The position numbers were made by a program, and so were the translations under genes. DNA of 64,000 bases. Source: Ammoniphilus oxalaticus. Lineage in GTDB: Bacteria; Bacillota; Bacilli; Aneurinibacillales; RAOX-1. Under the pieces are notes generated by a model. The model did not search any database. It saw nothing but the letters and a program-made list of their open reading frames with translations, and was not told the origin of the DNA. Of the stretch, positions 8,164-16,121 are shown one piece after another; positions within the stretch are counted from its first letter, which is position 1, and every line of letters starts with the position of its first letter. Where the stretch lies: positions 489,058-553,057 of the forward strand of contig NZ_MCHY01000009.1 in the NCBI RefSeq assembly GCF_003609605.1. The letters run 5' to 3'.

Positions 8164-9811
8164 GGCGACTATCGTCGAAGAGATCAAACAGGCGGCGATC
8201 GAAGCGGGTCTGGCGGAATCGGGCCAAATTCCAAACTTTGTGCTGGAAATTCCAAAAGAAAAAGCGCATGGTGACTACGCGACGAACATTGCGATGCAAT
8301 TAACCAAAATCGCGAGAAAGCCGCCTCGTCAAATTGCGGAAGCGATTATTGAACGGTTTCGGGCTGGACAGGCTCATGTTGCAAAAGTGGAAATCGCAGG
8401 TCCCGGTTTTATTAACTTTTATATGGATCATTCTTATATAACAGATATTATTCCGCAGGTGATCGAAGCAGGCGATCGCTATGGGACGACGACCGACGGA
8501 CAAAACGAAAAAATTCAAGTCGAGTTTGTCAGCGCGAATCCAACAGGGAGCCTTCATTTAGGACATGCCCGCGGGGCTGCCGTAGGAGATGCGTTGTGTA
8601 ATGTATTGGCGATGGCCGGTTATGATGTCAGCCGCGAATACTACATTAATGACGCCGGTAATCAAATCGCTAACCTTGCTTATTCGATTGAAGCGAGATA
8701 CAAGCAAGCGTTAGGGATGGACGCTGAGATGCCAGAAGATGGGTACCATGGTGAGGACATTATCGAATTTGGTCAACAGTTAGCGGCCGAAGCAGGCGAT
8801 CGCTATATTCATATGGAAGAGTCCGAGCGTTTTGAGTTCTTCCGGGAATACGGGTTGGAAAAAGAATTAGAAAAACTAAAGCAAGATTTAAAAGATTTTG
8901 GGGTTGAGTTCGATGTTTGGTTCAGCGAAACCTCGCTCTATGAAAAAGGGGAAGTCGTTGAAATTGTGGACAAGCTGCGCGGACGCGGTTACGTTTACGA
9001 TGAAGAAGGCGCGACTTGGTTGCGATCAACTGATTTTGGCGACGATAAAAATCGCGTCCTGATTAAAAATGACGGAAGTTATACGTACTTAACGCCAGAC
9101 ATCGCTTATCACCAGGATAAATTCGCGCGCGGGTTCACGAAGTTGATCAATATCTGGGGGGCGGATCATCACGGCTACATTCCGCGGATGAAGGCGGCGA
9201 TGCAAGCGCTCGGGTATGCAGCGGATCAACTTGAGGTTATCATTAACCAGATGGTTAACTTGTATCAAGGCGGTGAACGGGTCCGCATGTCGAAGCGAAC
9301 GGGGAAAGCGGTAACGATGCGCGAATTAATGGAAGAAGTCGGCACCGATGCTGTGCGTTACTTTTTCACGATGAGAAGCTCAGATGCCCATCTTGATTTT
9401 GACATGGACCTTGCGGTTTCCAAATCGAATGAAAACCCTGTTTTCTATGTTCAATATGCCCACGCTCGTATTTGTAGTATTTTTCGAAGAGCCGACGAAG
9501 AGGGGTTGAGCTGGAAACGAGAGGCGGCAGACTTGAGTTTGCTCATTTCGGAAAAAGAAGTCGAGTTGTTGCAAAAAGTCGGTCAGTTTCCAGAGGAAAT
9601 TTCGCTTGCTGCCGAACATTATGCGCCGCATCGCATCGTTCGCTACGTTCATGAATTGGCGACGATCTTCCATAGCTTTTACAATGCGGCCCCCGTCATC
9701 ACGGAAGATGTGGAGCTAAGCAAAGCGCGCTTGAACCTATTGCAAGCAGTCCAAATTACAACGCAAAACGCATTGCGCGTGATAGGCGTCAGCGCCCCCG
9801 AAAAGATGTAA
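8141..9811 (+). CDS. argS: Arginyl-tRNA synthetase
   Basis: This 556-residue class I synthetase charges tRNA-Arg. The HIGH-type signature is in [17 protein letters not shown] near residue 125. The KMSK-type loop is [12 protein letters not shown] near residue 385. The C-terminal DALR anticodon-binding domain ends the protein. The ATG at 8141 has GGAGG at 7 nt, inside the end of ywiB. Length and layout are normal for the family. Confidence 0.96.
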   Translation: MNIVEKVKATIVEEIKQAAIEAGLAESGQIPNFVLEIPKEKAHGDYATNIAMQLTKIARKPPRQIAEAIIERFRAGQAHVAKVEIAGPGFINFYMDHSYITDIIPQVIEAGDRYGTTTDGQNEKIQVEFVSANPTGSLHLGHARGAAVGDALCNVLAMAGYDVSREYYINDAGNQIANLAYSIEARYKQALGMDAEMPEDGYHGEDIIEFGQQLAAEAGDRYIHMEESERFEFFREYGLEKELEKLKQDLKDFGVEFDVWFSETSLYEKGEVVEIVDKLRGRGYVYDEEGATWLRSTDFGDDKNRVLIKNDGSYTYLTPDIAYHQDKFARGFTKLINIWGADHHGYIPRMKAAMQALGYAADQLEVIINQMVNLYQGGERVRMSKRTGKAVTMRELMEEVGTDAVRYFFTMRSSDAHLDFDMDLAVSKSNENPVFYVQYAHARICSIFRRADEEGLSWKREAADLSLLISEKEVELLQKVGQFPEEISLAAEHYAPHRIVRYVHELATIFHSFYNAAPVITEDVELSKARLNLLQAVQITTQNALRVIGVSAPEKM

Positions 9812-9830
9812 GTAATAAAGTCAGCGAGGA

Positions 9831-9857
9831 AAGCAGGCATTTTGATGCCTGCTTTTT
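9831..9857 (+). terminator. Terminator after argS
   Basis: AAGCAGGCAT pairs with ATGCCTGCTT around TTTG and is followed by a run of seven T. It lies about 20 bp after argS. Confidence 0.9.
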
Positions 9858-9890
9858 TTGTTTGTTAGTGAGAAGGAGGTTGATGATGAT

Positions 9891-10186
9891 GCAACGGTCA
9901 AATGCGCCCTTACAATTCGTCATAGACCAACTTGCGCGATCTAACGGGAGAAACGACCGTTGCATCACGATAAATCAACGTGGAATCGATTCCATCTTTC
10001 TGCAACGGGAAATGCGGCCTTTATAACGACAGCTCTGTCGCCTGTTTTATTCCAATGGTCGTTTCTCCCGTTGGAATTTTGCCCGAGGGGGTGCCCCCAA
10101 ATATCGATCCATAGTTGGAATTTCGTCCCTTAAGTATGGAGTGTTCATCGGAAATCCTCATCATAGTTGGAGTTTCCTCAACTATG
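9891..10186 (+). repeat. Cluster of inverted repeats (hairpin superfamily)
   Basis: This non-coding stretch between argS and the sigma-54 activator is packed with inverted repeats. GCAACGGTC (9891-9899) pairs with GACCGTTGC (9955-9963). AACGGGAGAAACGACC (9943-9958) is the exact reverse complement of bases 10057-10072. CATAGTTG (10162-10169) pairs with CAACTATG (10179-10186). The first unit, TCTAACGGGAG to CGTTGCA, matches the units upstream of rpmE at 36664-36968, and AACGGTC...CCCTTACA matches the units at 13921 and 14033. I see no convincing gene here. Confidence 0.75.
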
Positions 10187-10270
10187 GACGCCGCGCTAAA
10201 CCGTCCTAGCCTTCCCGTCCAACCAATCCACCCCTTGATTATTTCGTCAAATCATTATAGAGTAAATGTA

Positions 10271-10308
10271 TGCCTAAAAACTGGCGATAAGGTGCTTGAT
10301 TTTAGGCA
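10271..10308 (+). promoter_or_regulatory. 9-bp perfect inverted repeat before the activator gene
   Basis: TGCCTAAAA (10271-10279) and TTTTAGGCA (10300-10308) are exact complements 20 bp apart, ending 12 bp before the AGGAGGT ribosome-binding site of the sigma-54 activator. It could be an mRNA hairpin controlling translation or an operator for autoregulation; the sequence alone does not decide. Confidence 0.45.
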
Positions 10309-10358
10309 GTCGACTTTACGAGGAGGTCGAATGAATTATCGAGATTAGCAAAGAAACA

Positions 10359-11771
10359 TTGACCGCTATTTTGGGAACAATTGATGAGGGAATTCATGCG
10401 GTCAATGCGCAAGGATATACGATTTACTACAATCAATTTGCGGCCCAATTGGATGGGTTAGAGCAAGAAGAAGTGTTAGGCAAGCACCTATTAGAAATTT
10501 TCCCTTCATTAAATGTACAAACGAGCACCTTGCTAAAAGCGATCGAACTGGAAGAGCCGATTTATAATCAGCATCAACGTTATATGAATATCCGCGGCAA
10601 ACAAGTCGTCACGGTTAACAGCACGTTGCCGTTATTCGTTGATGGACAGTGTGTCGGAGCGGTGGAAATAGCCAAAGATATGTCCAGGGTGCAGGAACTA
10701 TCGGAGAAGCTTGTTGATCTGCAAGCGCAGATGGCTCAAAATCAGGCAAAAAATCAACGTCCATCGAAAAAAAAGCAGGCGCGTAACAATAATGGAACAA
10801 AATTTACATTCATTGATCTCATTTCTAAGAGTGAAAATATGGAGCAGCTGAAGGAATTAGGCGCGCGAGCGGCTAAAACGACTTCGCCCGTTTTAATTAT
10901 GGGTGAAACAGGCACGGGAAAGGAATTGCTCGTCCAGTCGATCCATAACGCCTCCCCGCGCAGCGAATCCGCTTTTATTGCCCAAAATTGCGCGGCCCTT
11001 CCAGCGACTTTACTAGAGGGAATCTTATTTGGCACGCGAAAGGGAAGTTTTACAGGCGCCGAAGATCGGCCAGGGTTATTCGAATTGGCGGATGGCGGCA
11101 CGTTGTTTTTAGATGAAATCAATAGCATGCCGTTGGAACTGCAAACAAAACTGTTGCGCGTGATTCAAGAAAACCGAGTGCGACGCGTGGGTGGGGCGAC
11201 TGAACTAGAAGTAGATGCTCGCATTATCGCCGCAATGAATGAAGATCCGCAGCAGGCTGTCGAAGAAAATCGCTTGCGTTCTGATTTGTATTATCGTTTA
11301 AATGTTGTCTCTTTTCGAATACCTCCCTTAAGGGAACGGCCGAACGACATTTCGTTGCTAACGGATCACTTTATAAAAAGTTTCAACTACCGTTTTGGCA
11401 AGTTGGTCACAGGGATTGATTCGGAAGTGGAGACGTTATTTCTCCAGTACGATTGGCCAGGAAACGTGCGGGAATTGGAACATACGATTGAAGCGGCGAT
11501 GAATTTAGTGGATGAAGATACGATTCGGATTCAAGATCTGCCGCCTCATTTTCAGCAACAACCGTTTGGAACCTCATCATCCTCCAAGTCAACGTCATCG
11601 GATTGGTTCAAAGATTTATCGTTACGCCAAGCTGTCAAACAAGTCGAAGAACGGATGATTCGCGAAGCGATTGCTGAAACGGATGGGAATATTTTGCAAG
11701 CAGCGAAGCGATTAGGCATCCCCAGACAGACTCTCCAGTACAAGCTATCTAAAATGGAATCTGAAGAATAA
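10359..11771 (+). CDS. Sigma-54-dependent transcriptional activator (PAS-AAA+-Fis)
   Basis: The protein has a single N-terminal PAS domain (TIDEGIHAVNAQGYTIYYN onward), a linker, an AAA+ domain and a C-terminal Fis-type helix-turn-helix (NILQAAKRLGIPRQTLQYK). The AAA+ part has Walker A GETGTGKE, the sigma-54 contact loop as GSFTGAED (usual GAFTGA with A to S), and Walker B GTLFLDEI. It resembles RocR and related activators of amino-acid catabolism. The first conventional start is TTG 10359, with no ribosome-binding site; the strong AGGAGGT at 10321 stands 7 nt before an in-frame ATT at 10335, which would add IIEISKET. The target is almost certainly kamA, 560 bp downstream. Confidence 0.88.
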   Translation: MTAILGTIDEGIHAVNAQGYTIYYNQFAAQLDGLEQEEVLGKHLLEIFPSLNVQTSTLLKAIELEEPIYNQHQRYMNIRGKQVVTVNSTLPLFVDGQCVGAVEIAKDMSRVQELSEKLVDLQAQMAQNQAKNQRPSKKKQARNNNGTKFTFIDLISKSENMEQLKELGARAAKTTSPVLIMGETGTGKELLVQSIHNASPRSESAFIAQNCAALPATLLEGILFGTRKGSFTGAEDRPGLFELADGGTLFLDEINSMPLELQTKLLRVIQENRVRRVGGATELEVDARIIAAMNEDPQQAVEENRLRSDLYYRLNVVSFRIPPLRERPNDISLLTDHFIKSFNYRFGKLVTGIDSEVETLFLQYDWPGNVRELEHTIEAAMNLVDEDTIRIQDLPPHFQQQPFGTSSSSKSTSSDWFKDLSLRQAVKQVEERMIREAIAETDGNILQAAKRLGIPRQTLQYKLSKMESEE

Positions 11772-11866
11772 ACGAGCTTATCCGAGAAATTAAAAGGATA
11801 GGCATGTTGTTCTGCCCTCAGCTAGGAATCGAATGGATGCAATTGGAAAATGGACGCTGAGCCTTT

Positions 11867-11896
11867 TTGTCCTCTCCACGGAGCCCATGTATAATA
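11867..11896 (+). promoter_or_regulatory. Candidate sigma-A promoter upstream of kamA leader
   Basis: TTGTCC and TATAAT are separated by about 17 bp, with the -10 box at about 11891-11896. Transcription would begin near 11903, some 430 bp before kamA, creating a long leader or separate small RNA. Confidence 0.5.
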
Positions 11897-11902
11897 AACA
11901 CT

Positions 11903-12203
11903 ATCAAAACAAAGTTGATGTGGGAAACGTGAAGTAAATCCAGTGAGTAAGCTTCAACGGTGAGCAGGGGTATGTTTTTGAAGATATTGCTTTTTCAAAA
12001 GCGGATTTCTGTTAGCTGTTTGAGATTGAGTAACAAGCTGAGAGCCAGGATTGAAAAACGATCGCGGAGACTGGGATCCCTTTTGGCTCAAACGGGCCAA
12101 GGGTAGGCTATCGGAATTATCGATGGTTTAAGGTGAGTCTATAATCAGGCGAAACCTGGGTACTCTAACCTCTATTTAGATGGAGGTGGTGAGGACCCAG
12201 GTT
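11903..12203 (+). ncRNA. Candidate structured leader or small RNA upstream of kamA
   Basis: Downstream of the sigma-A promoter this roughly 300-nt stretch has no credible gene but several self-complementary segments. TTTTTGAA pairs with TTCAAAA near 11975-12000. TGAGAGCCA near 12039 pairs with TGGCTCA near 12084. A 3' hairpin spans 12153-12203 with AACCTGGGT against ACCCAGGTT, plus inner CTC/GAG and CCTC/GAGG pairs. The terminal hairpin lacks a T-run, so it is not a simple terminator. No T-box, lysine-riboswitch or other class known to me fits. It may be a regulatory RNA or DNA-level binding region for the activator. Confidence 0.4.
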
Positions 12204-12237
12204 AATTATTAACTATGGCTGGTAAAATATGTAAACC

Positions 12238-12253
12238 TGGCGCGGTTATTGCA
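12238..12253 (+). promoter_or_regulatory. Sigma-54 (-24/-12) promoter of kamA
   Basis: TGGCGCGGTTATTGCA matches the sigma-54 consensus TGGCACG-N4-TTGCW at every defined base except one (A to G), with correct GG-to-GC spacing. Transcription would start near 12265, about 70 bp before kamA. The adjacent gene for a sigma-54 activator strongly supports this reading. Confidence 0.85.
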
Positions 12254-12335
12254 TGTTATATAGAGTAGATGCGAACATTTCCACTCAGCGTTTTTAATAA
12301 AAATAAATTGACTATCCTGGAGGATGATGAGTGAT

Positions 12336-13751
12336 ATGAATTTAGACATGAGCGTAACAAAGAGAAGTTGGAAAGATATTGAGATTTGGAAGGATGTTTC
12401 AGATGAGCAGTGGGATGACTGGATGTGGCAGTTAACAAACACAATTCGCACAGTCGATGATTTGAAAAAGGTCGTAAATCTAACCCCTGATGAAGAAGAA
12501 GGCGTGCGTATTTCTACACAAACGATTCCGTTGAACATTACCCCGTACTATGCGTCTCTGATGGATGCAGATGATCCAGAGTGCCCAATCCGCATGCAAT
12601 CCGTGCCTGTTTCCGATGAAATTATGAAGACAAAGTATGATATGGAAGATCCATTGGAGGAAGATGAAGATTCCCCGGTGCCAGGATTGACCCACCGTTA
12701 TCCGGACCGCGTGTTATTCCTAGTCACAAACCAATGTTCCATGTACTGCCGTTATTGCACGCGTCGCCGATTTTCCGGTCAAGTTGGAATGGGTGTGCCG
12801 AAAAAGCAGCTTGATGACGCGATCGATTATATTCGTCAAACACCTGAAGTGCGTGATGTGTTGCTATCAGGTGGGGACGCTTTGTTAGTAAATGATCGAA
12901 TCTTAGAATATGTTATTAAAAACTTGCGATCGATTCCGCATGTGGAAATTATTCGAATTGGAACAAGAGCGCCGGTCGTATTCCCGCAACGGATTACAGA
13001 AAATCTGTGCAATATTTTGAAAAAGTATCATCCTGTATGGGTGAATACGCACTTTAACACATCCCTAGAAATTACGCCTGAAGCAGTTAAAGCGTGCGAG
13101 ATGCTGGCGAATGCTGGGGTTCCGCTTGGAAACCAATCGGTTATTTTGGCGGGGATCAACGATAGTGTCCACATTATGAAAAAGTTAATGCACGATCTTG
13201 TAAAAATTCGCGTGCGTCCGTACTATATCTACCAGTGTGACCTATCCGAAGGAATCGGACACTTCCGCGTGCCTGTTTCAAAAGGATTGGAAATCATGGA
13301 AAACTTGCGCGGTCATACGTCTGGTTACGCGGTCCCAACGTTTGTCGTTGATGCCCCAGGCGGTGGCGGAAAGATCGCGGTGCAGCCGAACTATATCATT
13401 TCGCAAAGTCCAGATAAAGTCGTCCTGCGCAATTTTGAAGGTGTGATCACGAGCTATCCAGAGCCGAAAGAATATACACCAGGCAAAGCGGACGCTTATT
13501 TCGAAAAAGCGTACGGTGAAAAAGAGAAGAAGACGGATGTGGGTGTCGCGGCGTTGATGAACGACGAAAAATTCAACCTCGTGCCACAAGAGCTTAATAG
13601 AATGAGCAAACGCGAAAGCTACGAAGGTAAGGAAGATCACAGCTCTCTCAAAGACCGCAGAGAAACGCGCGATCAAATGATCGAGCGAAAAATGAAAGCT
13701 GAAGCGAAGAAAAGAGAGACTGGCGAAGATAAGATGAAAGCTTCATCATAA
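12336..13751 (+). CDS. kamA: Lysine 2,3-aminomutase
   Basis: This radical SAM, PLP-dependent enzyme interconverts L-lysine and beta-lysine. The 471-residue product has the cluster motif CSMYCRYC near residue 140, the SAM-binding GGD in LLSGGDALL, and the PLP segment VVDAPGGGGKI near residue 340. It is very close along its length to B. subtilis KamA (YodO). The charged C-terminal tail after about residue 420 is variable in the family. The ATG at 12336 has GGAGG 12 nt upstream; ATGs at 12324 and 12327 are too near that site. Control by sigma-54 suggests induction by lysine or nitrogen status, which is inference. Confidence 0.93.
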   Translation: MNLDMSVTKRSWKDIEIWKDVSDEQWDDWMWQLTNTIRTVDDLKKVVNLTPDEEEGVRISTQTIPLNITPYYASLMDADDPECPIRMQSVPVSDEIMKTKYDMEDPLEEDEDSPVPGLTHRYPDRVLFLVTNQCSMYCRYCTRRRFSGQVGMGVPKKQLDDAIDYIRQTPEVRDVLLSGGDALLVNDRILEYVIKNLRSIPHVEIIRIGTRAPVVFPQRITENLCNILKKYHPVWVNTHFNTSLEITPEAVKACEMLANAGVPLGNQSVILAGINDSVHIMKKLMHDLVKIRVRPYYIYQCDLSEGIGHFRVPVSKGLEIMENLRGHTSGYAVPTFVVDAPGGGGKIAVQPNYIISQSPDKVVLRNFEGVITSYPEPKEYTPGKADAYFEKAYGEKEKKTDVGVAALMNDEKFNLVPQELNRMSKRESYEGKEDHSSLKDRRETRDQMIERKMKAEAKKRETGEDKMKASS

Positions 13752-13765
13752 AAAAAGAGCAAGAT

Positions 13766-13809
13766 AGAGGGTTGTCCGCAAGGGCAGCCCTCTTTTATTT
13801 TTTTTTGGA
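13766..13809 (+). terminator. Terminator after kamA
   Basis: AGAGGG and CC pair with GG and CCCTCT (one bulge and one wobble) around GCAA, followed by TTTTATTTTTTTTT. Confidence 0.88.
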
Positions 13810-13920
13810 TGGGCTTGACCGCGTGGATTGAGGGATCGTGTAAGTGTCCGAAGCGCTGAAAATGTGGACTTGAGGAGGGAGTAGGAGGCGCGGGATATCC
13901 GTGGGGGATAGACCCATGTC

Positions 13921-14113
13921 TGTAACGGTCCGCGCGACCCTTACAGTTGGAGAGCATGGCTATCCTCGTGTTGTAATGGCGCATTAGACCTTTACAGTCG
14001 GTTAAATGGCCTGCGCCTCGGTTTGCGGGTTCTGTAACGGTCCGCGCGACCCTTACAGTTGGAAAGCATGGTTATCCTTGTGTTGTAATGGCGCATTAGA
14101 CCTTAACAATCGG
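13921..14113 (+). repeat. Two-copy 112-bp tandem repeat with hairpin units
   Basis: Two nearly identical 81-bp units lie at 13921-14001 and 14033-14113, a period of 112 bp. Each begins TGTAACGGTCCGCGCGACCC and contains CTGTAA pairing with TTACAG, then TTGTAATGG with CC-TTTACAG. The opening AACGGTC...CCCTTACA is shared with the hairpin cluster after argS at 9891. The array precedes the ECF sigma gene. No gene is seen between 13810 and 14255. Confidence 0.8.
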
Positions 14114-14255
14114 TGAAAATGAACCGTTCATGTTTTGGTGATTCAGTAATAATAATTGGACCGCTTTATCGTTTGGAGAAATGAAGTAATCTAAAACAAA
14201 TTGAAACCTTTTGCTTATGTATAATGCTCTAAGTAGTGAAGGGAGGTCAAACAAG

Positions 14256-14798
14256 GTGAAATATGATGTACATACCGTAAAGCGCGCGATTGCGGGGGAC
14301 AAGGAAGCCTTTGAACAACTGCTTTATTCGGAGGAAGAGAAATTATACTATACGGCGCTATCTTACACAGTTCAAAAAGAAGATGCGTTGGATGCGATCC
14401 AAGAAGCTGTATGTAAGGCTTACCTATCAATCAAGCAGTTAAAGCAACCGGATTTTTTTTCAACCTGGTTAATTCGCATTCTCATTCACGAGTGTTATCG
14501 TTTGCTAAATAAGAGGCAGAGAATGATTCCTTTTGAAGAAGAGGAATTGTTGAAAAAGTTAGAACATCACACAGATGAAATCAATCATTCAACCGAATTA
14601 ACAGAGATGCTATCACAATTAAATCCGTCTTATCAAACGGCGTTGATTTTATTTTATTATCGAGATTTACCGATTAAGCAAATTTCAGAGGTGATGGAAA
14701 AACCAGTTGGGACGATAAAAACATATTTACATCGTGGGAAAAAACAATTGAGAGAGGAAATGGAAAGGAGAGCCGATTGTCGTGAACAAGTCATTTAA
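14256..14798 (+). CDS. ECF-type RNA polymerase sigma factor
   Basis: The 180-residue protein has the two conserved parts of group IV sigma factors: region 2 (YTALSYTVQKEDALDAIQE, then FFSTWLIRILIHECY) and region 4 (LNPSYQTALILFYYRDL, then GTIKTYLHRGKKQL). The GTG at 14256 follows GGGAGG at 9 nt. It overlaps the next gene by 17 bp, which encodes a membrane protein of the anti-sigma type, so the two form a regulator pair. It resembles SigV/SigW-like extracytoplasmic factors, but its regulon is unknown. A TATAAT at about 14219 lies upstream without a clear -35 box. Confidence 0.88.
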   Translation: MKYDVHTVKRAIAGDKEAFEQLLYSEEEKLYYTALSYTVQKEDALDAIQEAVCKAYLSIKQLKQPDFFSTWLIRILIHECYRLLNKRQRMIPFEEEELLKKLEHHTDEINHSTELTEMLSQLNPSYQTALILFYYRDLPIKQISEVMEKPVGTIKTYLHRGKKQLREEMERRADCREQVI

Positions 14799-15843
14799 CA
14801 TGGATCGGAATGAAACGGATTTTCCGAAGGATGAGGTGCGGACCGCGATTTCTAGGGGCATTCAACAAGCGGAAAATCAAAAGCGGCCTAAGAAACGAAA
14901 ACCACTTTTTTATATGGCTGGCGCGACGGTCGCCGCAATTGGACTGCTGATAGGCTCTTCGTACGTATCCCCAGCATTTGCAAATAGTTTAGCTCAGTTG
15001 CCTATTATCGGATCGGTGTTTGGTGATTCTAACCTAATCGGATTGCAGCAAGCTCAAAAAAAGGGCTTAACAAGCAAAATTGGAGAGACTCAGACAGTCA
15101 ATGGTATTTCCGTGACATTAGATGAAATTTTGTATGATCAAAATGAAATTGCGATAGGTCTACAAATTGAGTCAGAGCAAGAGCTGGATGAACGCTTTAT
15201 GTCCTGGATGGACTTCACAATTAATGGAGAGATCCCCAGTGCTGGGGGCGGCGGATATAAGGAAGAGATCTTAACGCCAACCACTAGGACTGCCATTCAA
15301 CAAATAAGTGTTACTGAAGAAATGCCAGATACATTCGAACTAGGGTTGGTTCTCAATGGTAGCCGCGGAGAAAGATGGTACTTCTCAACGCCTATTAAAA
15401 AGATAACGGATATGATTAAAATTCCTATTCATCATTCACAACATGTTGACGGGATTGATCTTACGGTCCAAGAATTAGCGGTAAGCGCAACGGGCGTTGG
15501 TATATCCTATGAGAGTTCGGAAAAAGACACAGATTTTGTAATGAGCCGAGCAGATGCTTTCGAATTCCGAATGGAAGATCAAGACGGAAACGAAATTAAA
15601 AATCATTCGGGCGGTGTCGTCGGGGAACGTGTTAAAGATCGAATGGTTTATAAGAGCAATAAAAAGTTTGACCCCATCGAGTCAGGTGTAACGGAATTGA
15701 CCATTACGCCTTATTTAGCTCTTCCAACTAGCGGAGGCGGAGTGGAGTTTGACGAACATGGGGAAGCGAGGGAATTGGAATTTAAGGGAGATTCTTTGCA
15801 GCCTGTTGAGTTTAAATCTTTTAAAGTGAAGATTGAGCAGTAA
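14782..15843 (+). CDS. Membrane anti-sigma factor, DUF4179-type
   Basis: A 353-residue protein with a cytoplasmic N-terminus of about 42 residues ending in KRPKKRKP, one membrane segment (about residues 43-63), and a large extracytoplasmic part rich in beta strands. After the membrane come SYVSPAFANSLAQLPIIGSVF, typical of DUF4179 anti-sigma proteins, and a C-terminal immunoglobulin-like region of DUF5643 type. The GTG at 14782 overlaps the sigma gene, which favours translational coupling and stoichiometric expression. It probably holds the sigma factor at the membrane until an envelope signal arrives; the signal is unknown. Confidence 0.82.
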   Translation: MNKSFNMDRNETDFPKDEVRTAISRGIQQAENQKRPKKRKPLFYMAGATVAAIGLLIGSSYVSPAFANSLAQLPIIGSVFGDSNLIGLQQAQKKGLTSKIGETQTVNGISVTLDEILYDQNEIAIGLQIESEQELDERFMSWMDFTINGEIPSAGGGGYKEEILTPTTRTAIQQISVTEEMPDTFELGLVLNGSRGERWYFSTPIKKITDMIKIPIHHSQHVDGIDLTVQELAVSATGVGISYESSEKDTDFVMSRADAFEFRMEDQDGNEIKNHSGGVVGERVKDRMVYKSNKKFDPIESGVTELTITPYLALPTSGGGVEFDEHGEARELEFKGDSLQPVEFKSFKVKIEQ

Positions 15844-15884
15844 GGTAAATGAAGTAAATTAAGTATTTGACGTAGTCCTATTTT

Positions 15885-15928
15885 TCAACCTAGTGTCGCA
15901 TCATAACGTGGCGCTAGGTTGATTTTTT
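15885..15928 (+). terminator. Terminator after the anti-sigma gene
   Basis: CAACCTAG pairs with CTAGGTTG, with inner CGC/GCG after a bulge, and is followed by ATTTTTT. Confidence 0.82.
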
Positions 15929-16042
15929 CCCCCCTATTTAATCCCCCATTACTTAATCTAGAAAATATCTCGGTCTTTTTAAAGGTCGGGCATCGTATGT
16001 TCTATGTAGTGAATGTTCGAAATTTGACGAACGATTGCGGGC

Positions 16043-16054
16043 GAACGATCGTTC
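16043..16054 (+). promoter_or_regulatory. Palindrome, candidate operator of the fad operon
   Basis: GAACGATCGTTC is a perfect 12-bp palindrome about 20 bp upstream of a TATAAT at 16076-16081, so it would overlap or abut the -35 region of the fadF promoter. A further half-like copy, GAACGAT, lies at about 16028. The TetR-family regulator at 22624 in the same operon is the obvious candidate to bind it, but this is inference. Confidence 0.45.
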
Positions 16055-16121
16055 ATCTTTGCCCACTATCGCTAATATAATAACAATAACCGATAAAATA
16101 GCAGTAAAGGAGGACTCGCAT

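Noticed and set aside
10281-10296. Second sigma-54 promoter before the activator gene (TGGCGATAAGGTGCTT)
   Set aside because: The GG-to-GC spacing is one base short of the strict sigma-54 requirement.
10115-10348. 77-residue open frame before the sigma-54 activator
   Set aside because: It runs through the inverted repeats, lacks a ribosome-binding site and resembles no protein.
11940-12240. T-box or lysine riboswitch upstream of kamA
   Set aside because: There is no T-box sequence (AGGGTGGNACCGCG) and the lysine aptamer motifs are missing.
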